Source of the DNA: Rhodoferax sp.
GTDB lineage: Bacteria > Pseudomonadota > Gammaproteobacteria > Burkholderiales > Burkholderiaceae_C
Direction of reading: 5' to 3'
DNA: 64,000 bases
Assembly (NCBI RefSeq): GCF_030653815.1
Contig: NZ_JAURYQ010000015.1
Coordinates: 1 to 64,000, forward strand
The notes under the pieces were generated by a model that was not told where the DNA came from, ran no database searches, and saw only the letters and a list, made by a program, of their open reading frames with translations. A program made the position numbers and the translations under genes. This document shows positions 57,640-64,000 of this stretch, one piece after another (position 1 is the first letter of the stretch; each line of letters starts with the position of its first letter).

Positions 57640-57687
57640 TATGTCTTATAGAAGACTATAAGCACATCTTATGTCTTATAGAAGACT
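57640..57687. promoter_or_regulatory. aceA: Twin operator-like dyads upstream of aceA
   Basis: TATGTCTTATAGAAGACT occurs exactly twice, at 57640-57657 and 57670-57687, a 30-base period (near three helical turns). Each contains the dyad GTCTT-ATAG-AAGAC. They lie about 72-120 bases before the aceA start in an AT-rich stretch of the 258-base aceA upstream region. A dimeric repressor or activator bound to both is likely; the regulator is not identified. Confidence 0.75.
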
Positions 57688-57826
57688 TTTATTTAATCGA
57701 ATTAAATCAACAACTTAGACCATTCATTTCTCAATATGAAAAACTATTCTTTGAATTTTCAAATTTTTCAGCCAATTTTGATTGGCTTCATTGCACGATA
57801 CGAAATTAAAATTCCGCAATGCAAAA

Positions 57827-59167
57827 TTAATACAAATCGACGTACCGGCTGAGTTCCCAGTCGCTGACTGACTGGCTGAAACTGCTCCACTCCTGCCGTT
57901 TGATGGCGAGGAATTGTTGGCAGAAGTCCCGGCCAACGGCGTTCATCAGCACGGTGTCGGCTGCCAGCGCATCAAGCGCGGCACCCAGGTCACGCGGCAG
58001 GCGCGCAGGCATGGCCTGGCCGCTGGCGAAGCGCTCGTACAGGTCTTCTGCGCAGGGCGCGGGCGCCGTCATGCGCTGGTCAATGCCATCCAGCCCGGCG
58101 GCCAGGGTAGCGGCGATGGCTGCGTACACGTTGCACGATGGGTCGGGCAGGCGCCATTCGATGCGCCCGGCGACGCTGCGCACCAGGCAAGTGCGATTGT
58201 TGTCACCAAAAGCTTTCCACACCGGTGACCAGGTGGTGCCCGAGGCGCTGTCACTGCAGGCCAGCCGTTTGTAGCTGTTGACCGTGGGCGCGCACAGGGC
58301 GCTCAGGGCATCGGCGTGTTGCAGCAGGCCGGCCACAAAGCCGTACGCCGTGGGGCTGAGTTGCAGGGCATCGCTGGTGTCCTGGAACACGGCGCGCCCC
58401 TGCGCGTCGGTGATGCTCATGTGAAAGTGCAGGCCGCTGCCCGGCATGGCGGCAAAAGGTTTGGGCATGCAACTGAAGACAGCGCCATGCTTTTGCGCCA
58501 CGGCGTGCGCCGCCATCTTGAACAGCATGTAATGGTCAGCGGCTTCCAGCGCGCAGTGGTAGCGGTAGTTGATCTCGTACTGGCCACGGGCGTCTTCGTG
58601 GTCCATTTGCTGCAGCCGGAAACCCAGGGCGGTCAGGGTCTGGCGCATGTCGTCCAGAAACCCGTGGTTGCGGTGGATGGCTTTCAGGTCGTAAGAGGGT
58701 TTGTCGAGGCCATCCTGCGCGTCGGCGCCCTGCCAATGACCATTTTCGTCCTGGCGCAGAAGGAAAAATTCGGGCTCGATACCCACCCACAGAATCCAGC
58801 CACGTGCCTTCAAGCGCGCGAGCTGATGCTGCAGCAACTGGCGCGAGCAAGTGGCCAGCGGCTCGCCAGCAGCATAACCGTCGCACACCGCGTGCGCCAC
58901 GCCTGGCAACCAGGGCAAGGGCCGCAGGGTTTCTGGTTGGACGCGACCGTAGTATTCGCTGCGCGCGCCAAAGCGTCCCAGGCCGGTACCCCAGATGCTG
59001 GGGCCGGCAAAACCGGCACCAACCTCCACCCATTCCCTCAGGTCGTCGAGCGGCACCAGCTTGCCTTTGGCCACGCCATGCAGGTCACAAAACTGGGTCA
59101 GGATGCTGTGAATGCCTTGCGCGGACAGGTCGTCGATGGTGGCTTGAAGGGTGTCGGTTGGGGACAT
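57827..59167 (-). CDS. Glutamine synthetase family ligase (type III GlnT-like or gamma-glutamylpolyamine synthetase)
   Basis: A 446-residue GS-fold ligase with metal and ATP motifs GIEPEFFLL, GSGLHFHMSI, NSYKRL and RSVAGRIEWRLPDPSCN, but without the adenylylation-loop Tyr context of GlnA. The N-terminus (FCDLHGVAKGKLVPLDDL) resembles the GlnT/type III group. Context argues for gamma-glutamylation of putrescine (PuuA role): the gene directly follows puuC and potGHI. Gamma-glutamylmethylamide synthetase is another possibility. Confidence 0.8.
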   Translation of the reverse strand: MSPTDTLQATIDDLSAQGIHSILTQFCDLHGVAKGKLVPLDDLREWVEVGAGFAGPSIWGTGLGRFGARSEYYGRVQPETLRPLPWLPGVAHAVCDGYAAGEPLATCSRQLLQHQLARLKARGWILWVGIEPEFFLLRQDENGHWQGADAQDGLDKPSYDLKAIHRNHGFLDDMRQTLTALGFRLQQMDHEDARGQYEINYRYHCALEAADHYMLFKMAAHAVAQKHGAVFSCMPKPFAAMPGSGLHFHMSITDAQGRAVFQDTSDALQLSPTAYGFVAGLLQHADALSALCAPTVNSYKRLACSDSASGTTWSPVWKAFGDNNRTCLVRSVAGRIEWRLPDPSCNVYAAIAATLAAGLDGIDQRMTAPAPCAEDLYERFASGQAMPARLPRDLGAALDALAADTVLMNAVGRDFCQQFLAIKRQEWSSFSQSVSDWELSRYVDLY

Positions 59168-59193
59168 GTTGCGTGGCTCAGGGTGGCAAGGGT

Positions 59194-60663
59194 TCAGACC
59201 GGACTGTCGATGCGGATCCAGGTGGTCTTGGTCTCGGTGTATTTGTCAAACGCGTGCAGCGACTTGTCGCGCCCTACCCCGCTTTGTTTGTAGCCGCCAA
59301 AGGGCACGGTGATGTCGTCTTCGTCATATTGGTTGACATGCACTGTGCCGGCCTTGAGCGCGCGCGCCACGCCATGCGCCTTGTTGATGTCGCGCGTCCA
59401 CACCGCCGCCTGCAGGCCGTAGATGCTCTGGTTGGCCTGGCGCACCACCTCCGCGGTGTCGGTGAAAGACAGCACCGAGAGCACCGGACCAAAGATTTCT
59501 TCGCGGGCAATGGTCATATCGGGGGTCACACCAGCAAAGATGGTGGGCTGCACATAGCAGCCGCCGGTGTCCAGCAGCGCCTGCTCACCGCCTGCCAGCA
59601 GGGCGGCGCCCTCCTGCTTGCCCAGTTCAATGTAGCGCAGCACCGAGTCCATTTGGGTCTGGTCGACGATGGCGCCCATGACGGTGTCAGGCGCCAGCGG
59701 ATTGGCGGGCATGTAGCCGGGCACGAGCGCCAGCGCCTTTTCCAGGAACTGCTCGCGAATGCCGGCCTCGACAAAAAGCCTGGACGGCGCGTTGCAGCTT
59801 TCGCCCTGGTTGAAGAAGATGTTGCCGACCGCGGCTTCAACCGCTTTGTCCAGGTCCGGGCAATCGGCAAAGACGATGTTGGGCGACTTGCCACCCAGTT
59901 CGGTCCAGGCGCGCTTGAGGTTGCTTTGCCCGGCCATCACATGGATTTGCTTGCCCACGCGCGTGGAGCCGGTGAAGGCAATGCAATCAACATCCATGTG
60001 CAGCGCCAGCGGCGAACCCGCCTCGAGGCCGTAGCCTGGCACCACATTGAGCACGCCGGGCGGCAGGCCGGCTTCCAGCGCCAGTTCGGCCAGGCGCAGC
60101 GCTGTCAAAGGCGATTTTTCACTGGGCTTGAGCACCACCGAGTTGCCGGCGGCCAGCGCCGGGGCGATCTTCCAGGCGGCCATGATCATGGGGTAATTCC
60201 AGGGCACGATGACACCGACCACGCCCATCGGCTCGCGCTGGATCAGCGCCAGCGCAGTGCTGGCGGTGGGCGCAATCTCGTCGTAAATCTTGTCCACTGC
60301 CTCGCCGTACCAACGCAGACAATTGGCCGCACTGTTGACATCGACATTGCGGGCGTATCGGATGGGTTTGCCCATGTCGAGTGTTTCCATCAGGGCGAGT
60401 TCATCGGCGTGGACCAGCAACTGATCGGCAAATTTGATCATGACGCGCTTGCGCGCAGCCGGGGCCATGCCGCACCAGCGCCGGTCTTCAAAGGCGGCCC
60501 GCCCGGCCGCCACCGCCGCATCGACATCGGCCTGGCCGCAACGCGCCACGGTGGTGAGCAGGCGACCGTCGACGGGCGAAATGCAGTCGAAGGTTTGGCC
60601 GCTCCGGGCGTGAACGCGTGCGCCGTTGATCAACGCGCGACCGTCATAGACTTGTCCAAGCAT
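59194..60663 (-). CDS. puuC: Aldehyde dehydrogenase, gamma-glutamyl-gamma-aminobutyraldehyde type (PuuC-like)
   Basis: A 489-residue NAD(P)-dependent aldehyde dehydrogenase. The catalytic Cys is in FFNQGESCNAPSR, the general-base Glu in TELGGKSPNIVFADCPDLD, and GSTRVGKQ binds cofactor. Segments VWTRDINKAHGVARALKAGTV and FGGYKQSGVGRDKSLHAFDKYTETKTTWI are very close to E. coli PuuC. It would oxidise gamma-glutamyl-gamma-aminobutyraldehyde in putrescine breakdown. It starts 29 bases after potI. Confidence 0.88.
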   Translation of the reverse strand: MLGQVYDGRALINGARVHARSGQTFDCISPVDGRLLTTVARCGQADVDAAVAAGRAAFEDRRWCGMAPAARKRVMIKFADQLLVHADELALMETLDMGKPIRYARNVDVNSAANCLRWYGEAVDKIYDEIAPTASTALALIQREPMGVVGVIVPWNYPMIMAAWKIAPALAAGNSVVLKPSEKSPLTALRLAELALEAGLPPGVLNVVPGYGLEAGSPLALHMDVDCIAFTGSTRVGKQIHVMAGQSNLKRAWTELGGKSPNIVFADCPDLDKAVEAAVGNIFFNQGESCNAPSRLFVEAGIREQFLEKALALVPGYMPANPLAPDTVMGAIVDQTQMDSVLRYIELGKQEGAALLAGGEQALLDTGGCYVQPTIFAGVTPDMTIAREEIFGPVLSVLSFTDTAEVVRQANQSIYGLQAAVWTRDINKAHGVARALKAGTVHVNQYDEDDITVPFGGYKQSGVGRDKSLHAFDKYTETKTTWIRIDSPV

Positions 60664-60692
60664 GTTTAAGCCTCGAAGATAAAGAGATGAAT

Positions 60693-61553
60693 TTAGCCTG
60701 CCTGCAGCGCGGCCAGCTCGGCGCGTGTGGCCGCCGCGATCTCGCGCTCGCGGCGCCGCGTCTGGCGTGCCACCCAGACGCTGTAGCCAATGACCACCAG
60801 CGTGACGGACACAATCAAGAGAGTGGCCGCCGCGTAAATGGTCGGATTGATGCCGCGCCGCGCATAGCCGAAGATAACTTGCGGCAGGGTGTTGACACCT
60901 GGGCCTGACAAAAATTCGGCAATCACGACGTCGTCGAACGAGAGCGTGAAGGCCAGCAGGTAGGCGGCAAAAATGGCCGGCAAGATGTTGGGCATGGTGA
61001 TCAGGAAGAACACCTGAAAGGGCTTGGCGCCAAGGTCCATGGCGGCCTCTTCGATGGCGCGGTCCATTTCCAGCAAACGCGACTGGATCACGACCATGCC
61101 GTAGGCCATGCCGAGCAGGGTGTGCCCCAGCACAATGGTCAGCATGCCGCGTTGCGGCCAGCCAAAAGCGTTTTGCACCCCCACCATGAGCAGCAACAAC
61201 GACAGGCCGATCACCACTTCGGGCATCACCAGTGGCGCATTGACCATGCCCGAGAACAGCGTGCGCCCGGGAAAGCGGCGGTAGCGCACCAGCACAAAGG
61301 CGGCAAAGGTGGCCAGCACGGCCGAGGCCAGGCCCGCGGCCGTGGCGATCTTGAGCGAGAGCCAGAAACCGTCGACGATCTTGGTGTCACGCGTGAGCGC
61401 TTCGTACCAGCGCAGCGAAAAGCCGGTGAATACCGCATCCTGGCGCGTGCTGTTGAAGGAAAACACGATCATGAAGCACAACGGCAGGTACAGGAACAGG
61501 TAGGTCAGCCCCATCCAAAGCTTGCCGAAATGACGACTCAGGAATTGCTTCAT
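60693..61553 (-). CDS. potI: Putrescine/spermidine ABC transporter permease PotI
   Basis: A 286-residue inner-membrane permease with six helices. The EAA loop contacting the ATPase reads EEAAMDLGAKPFQVFFLITMPNILPAI. It follows potH by nine bases and has the PotC/PotI character of the second permease in polyamine systems. Confidence 0.9.
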   Translation of the reverse strand: MKQFLSRHFGKLWMGLTYLFLYLPLCFMIVFSFNSTRQDAVFTGFSLRWYEALTRDTKIVDGFWLSLKIATAAGLASAVLATFAAFVLVRYRRFPGRTLFSGMVNAPLVMPEVVIGLSLLLLMVGVQNAFGWPQRGMLTIVLGHTLLGMAYGMVVIQSRLLEMDRAIEEAAMDLGAKPFQVFFLITMPNILPAIFAAYLLAFTLSFDDVVIAEFLSGPGVNTLPQVIFGYARRGINPTIYAAATLLIVSVTLVVIGYSVWVARQTRRREREIAAATRAELAALQAG

Positions 61554-61562
61554 GGGCGGGCC

Positions 61563-62480
61563 TCAGGCTTTGGCCTCGGGTGCATCACCCGTGTAGTGGT
61601 AATAAATGGCCAGCGGCACCACGATGAGGCCGATCATGACCACCGCCAGCGCCGTGGCGCGCGGCCAGTTGTTGCTGCTGAACATTTCGTCCCAGACCAC
61701 GCGGCCGATCATGATGTTTTCGGGGCCGCCGAGCAGCGACGGGATGACGAACTCGCCCACCGACGGAATGAACACCAGCATGAAGCCGGCGATGATGCCG
61801 GCCTTGGACAGCGGCACGGTGACCAGCCAGAACGACTTGAAGGGTGAGGCGCCGAGGTCGTAGGCCGCCTCCAGCAGCCGGAAGTCCATCTTGACCAGGT
61901 TGGCATAGAGCGGCAGCACCATGAAGGGCAGGTACACATAGGTCATGCCCACCAACATCGAGATGTCGGTGTACAGCATCTGGATGGGCTCGCTGATGAG
62001 GCCCAGCCCCAGGAAGATCTGGTTCAGCACCCCCTGGTCGGCCAGGATGCCCTTCCAGGCATAGACGCGCAACAGAAAGGAGGTCCAGAACGGCAGCATC
62101 ACCATCATCAGCAAGGCCGGGCGCACGCTGGGTTTGGCGCGGGCGATGAAATACGAAAACGGGTAGCCGATCAGCAGGCAAAGCAGCGCCGTGCACAGCG
62201 CATACCAGAGCGAGCGCAGATAGGCTTCGATGTAGATGGTCTGGAACAGTGCCCCGTCATCGCCGCTGCGAAAGATGGAGCCGTAGTTTTCGTACTTGAG
62301 CTTGAGCAGGCCGGTGCTGGAATCCCAGATCGGCTTGAACGGCGAGATGTCGTTGCCCATGTCGACAAAGCTGATGTACAGCAGGATCAAAAACGGGAAC
62401 AGGAAAAACAGGATCAGCCAGACAAACGGCACGCCAATCACAAAGCGTTTGCCGGGCATCGTCATACTCTGGATGGCCAT
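61563..62480 (-). CDS. potH: Putrescine/spermidine ABC transporter permease PotH
   Basis: A 305-residue permease with six or more helices; the EAA loop is LLEAAYDLGASPFKSFWLVTVPLSKAGI. It pairs with PotI to form the membrane channel. VIPSLLGGPENIMIGRVVWDEMF is a family segment. It starts nine bases after potG. Confidence 0.9.
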   Translation of the reverse strand: MAIQSMTMPGKRFVIGVPFVWLILFFLFPFLILLYISFVDMGNDISPFKPIWDSSTGLLKLKYENYGSIFRSGDDGALFQTIYIEAYLRSLWYALCTALLCLLIGYPFSYFIARAKPSVRPALLMMVMLPFWTSFLLRVYAWKGILADQGVLNQIFLGLGLISEPIQMLYTDISMLVGMTYVYLPFMVLPLYANLVKMDFRLLEAAYDLGASPFKSFWLVTVPLSKAGIIAGFMLVFIPSVGEFVIPSLLGGPENIMIGRVVWDEMFSSNNWPRATALAVVMIGLIVVPLAIYYHYTGDAPEAKA

Positions 62481-62489
62481 GACGTTCCT

Positions 62490-63590
62490 TTAGTCGCGCA
62501 GCACAATGCCGGCCACGTCGCTCCACCAGAAAAACACGTCGTCTTCCCAGGTGATGTTGCTGAGGTCATGGCGCGAGGTGTTGGCCTCGGTGATCTTGAC
62601 CCGGGTGCCGTCAGAGGCCTGAACGATGAAGGAGTTGTAGGACCCAAAGTAGGCAATCTCCTTGACTTTGCCCGCGAACAAGTTGTGCGCGAAGTCGGGG
62701 CGCTCCTTGCTGATCTCGATTTTTTCGGGGCGCACCGCAATCGACACCGGCATGTGCAGCGCACCGCTGACGCCATGGCCCACATGAATTTCACCGATGG
62801 CCGTTTGCACCGCGCAACGGTCGGGCTGGTCGACGCTGAGCTTGCCGTCAAACAGGTTCACGTTGCCGATGAAGTCGGCCACAAAACGGTTGGCCGGGTG
62901 TTCGTAGACCTCTTCGGGCGAGCCTACCTGCAGCACCCTGCCCTTGCTCATGACCGCAATACGACCCGCCATGGTCATGGCTTCTTCCTGGTCGTGGGTC
63001 ACCATGACGCAGGTCACGCCCACTTTTTCAATGATGTTGACGAGTTCGAACTGGGTTTGCTCGCGCAGCTTTTTGTCGAGCGCGCCCAGCGGCTCATCCA
63101 GCAGCAGCACCTTGGGCTTCTTGGCCAGGCTGCGCGCCAACGCCACGCGCTGCTGTTGTCCACCCGACAACTGGTGGGGTTTGCGTTTGGCATAGGCGCC
63201 CAACTGCACCAGGTCGAGCATTTCACCCACGCGTTGCTTGATGTCGTTCTTGGGCAAGCCCTCGCGCTTGAGGCCAAAGGCAATGTTCTCCCAGATGTCC
63301 AGATGCGGAAACAGCGCGTAAGACTGAAACATCATGTTGAACGGGCGCTCGTAGGGTGCCAGCTTGGCCACGTCCTGGCCGCCCAACAAAATGCGTCCGG
63401 ACGTGGGGGTCTCGAACCCCGCGAGCATGCGCAGCAGGGTGGACTTACCGCAACCCGAGCTGCCCAGCAAGGCAAAGATTTCGCCCTGATTGATGGACAG
63501 GTTGACTTCATCGACCGCCAGCGACTCGTCAAAACGCTTGACCAGCTTCTCGGTCACAAGATAGTCTTTTTTGGTACCCGCATCAGCCAT
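62490..63590 (-). CDS. potG: Putrescine/spermidine ABC transporter ATP-binding protein PotG
   Basis: A 366-residue ATPase. Walker A is LLGSSGCGKSTLL, the signature HQLSGGQQQRVALARSLA, Walker B VLLLDEPLGALD, and the C-terminal TOBE domain lies after about residue 285. ATG 63590 follows AAAGG at good spacing; a TTG two codons upstream is less likely. A terminator-like hairpin separates it from potF, so it is probably made in lower amount than the binding protein. Confidence 0.93.
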   Translation of the reverse strand: MADAGTKKDYLVTEKLVKRFDESLAVDEVNLSINQGEIFALLGSSGCGKSTLLRMLAGFETPTSGRILLGGQDVAKLAPYERPFNMMFQSYALFPHLDIWENIAFGLKREGLPKNDIKQRVGEMLDLVQLGAYAKRKPHQLSGGQQQRVALARSLAKKPKVLLLDEPLGALDKKLREQTQFELVNIIEKVGVTCVMVTHDQEEAMTMAGRIAVMSKGRVLQVGSPEEVYEHPANRFVADFIGNVNLFDGKLSVDQPDRCAVQTAIGEIHVGHGVSGALHMPVSIAVRPEKIEISKERPDFAHNLFAGKVKEIAYFGSYNSFIVQASDGTRVKITEANTSRHDLSNITWEDDVFFWWSDVAGIVLRD

Positions 63591-63624
63591 GGTCAAGCCT
63601 TTGGTTCAGCACATCACACTTTTC

Positions 63625-63663
63625 AAAAAAAAGGGCTGTTCATACCCAACGTACAAACAGCCC
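63625..63663 (-). terminator. Terminator-like hairpin between potF and potG
   Basis: On the minus strand GGGCTGTT (63663-63656) pairs with AACAGCCC (63640-63633) across a 15-base loop and is followed by eight T (63632-63625). It lies 22 bases beyond the potF stop, a usual way to express the binding protein more strongly than the channel. Confidence 0.85.
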
Positions 63664-63685
63664 TGCGGCTCGGTCCAGGTCAGAT

Positions 63686-64000
63686 TTACTTGCCTTTTTT
63701 GAAGCTGTTGTAAGCGTTGGCCATGGCTTCACGGGCTTCGTTGCTGAAGCTGCTGGGCGGAATCATCTTGGCGAAATAATCGGCCTCGACAAAGATGGTC
63801 TTGTTGCCGGCAATTTCCGGTTTGACCATCGGCACACCGGCCTTGTTGGCGGTGGGGTAGTTCATTTCGTTGCTCATGAGTGCCGCGTTTTCGGCACGCA
63901 GGTAGAAGTCAATGAAGGCGTGGGCATTGTTGGGGTGCTTGGCATCCTTGGTGATGGCCATGGTGTCAAAGAAGATGAGCGCGCCGGTGCTGGGCAGCAG
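63686..64000 (-). CDS. potF: Putrescine-binding periplasmic protein PotF, C-terminal part
   Basis: The frame is open to the right edge, so only the last 104 residues are seen. LLPSTGALIFFDTMAITKDAKHPNNAHAFIDFYLR and NEMNYPTANKAG are typical of polyamine-binding proteins (PotD/PotF). It would deliver putrescine to the PotGHI channel encoded downstream. Confidence 0.87.
   Translation of the reverse strand: MLPSTGALIFFDTMAITKDAKHPNNAHAFIDFYLRAENAALMSNEMNYPTANKAGVPMVKPEIAGNKTIFVEADYFAKMIPPSSFSNEAREAMANAYNSFKKGK

Noticed and set aside
57627..57809. A 60-codon plus-strand frame in the AT-rich region upstream of aceA
   Set aside because: It runs through the twin operator repeats, repeats LCLIED because of them, and has no ribosome site.

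Overview
The window is one continuous piece of a high-GC betaproteobacterial chromosome, most likely a member of the Comamonadaceae (Rhodoferax/Polaromonas-like). This is inferred from gene order and protein character; no 16S gene is present. Coding density is very high and no gene-free stretch exceeds 300 bases. I see no prophage, insertion sequence, CRISPR array or integron.

Region by region. (1) 1-16100: a truncated flavin/ferric reductase-like gene, then a long minus-strand run for translation, envelope biogenesis and isoprenoid/lipid precursors: rpsB, tsf, pyrH, frr, uppS, cdsA, dxr, rseP, bamA, ompH/skp, lpxD, fabZ, lpxA, lpxB, rnhB and a TrmH-type RNA methyltransferase. (2) 16100-30410: mixed housekeeping genes (hslO, a gamma-carbonic-anhydrase-like protein, a DUF455 ferritin-like protein, xerD, an AEC transporter, queG, tsaE, an AmiC-type amidase, a PfkB sugar kinase, a DedA protein, a DcuB-type C4-dicarboxylate transporter behind a perfect FNR-type box, mutL, a MATE pump). 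(3) 30430-37420: scoAB with a divergent PAS-LuxR regulator, a lysine/alanine-rich DUF2934 protein, a thioesterase, ubiC, an EamA transporter, an SDR dehydrogenase and ETF-ubiquinone oxidoreductase; the last two are divergent around a perfect TetR-type palindrome. (4) 37440-43180: a tandem glycine riboswitch followed by gcvT-gcvH-gcvP, then an orphan Anbu-type proteasome homologue. (5) 43250-48130: uppP, an isochorismatase-like hydrolase, an NlpC/P60 peptidase, a small membrane protein, a DinG-type helicase and tRNA-Pro(GGG). (6) 48160-56100: the minus-strand thrS-infC-rpmI-rplT-pheS-pheT-ihfA-merR run. infC starts at a rare ATC codon, and several stem-loops separate the genes. (7) 56249-64000: aceA, then a potF(partial)-potG-potH-potI-puuC-glutamine-synthetase-family cluster that looks like putrescine uptake and gamma-glutamylation catabolism.

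Most genes are conventional. The less ordinary signals are non-coding: an array of consecutive hairpins filling the infC-rpmI gap; two REP-like palindromes about 26 kb apart with compensatory base changes; four intrinsic-terminator-like hairpins inside operons (rpsB/tsf, rplT/pheS, before thrS, potF/potG) with little room for a promoter downstream; twin 30-nt-spaced dyads upstream of aceA; and the TetR-type and FNR-type operators. All calls come from reading the sequence; no database search was possible.
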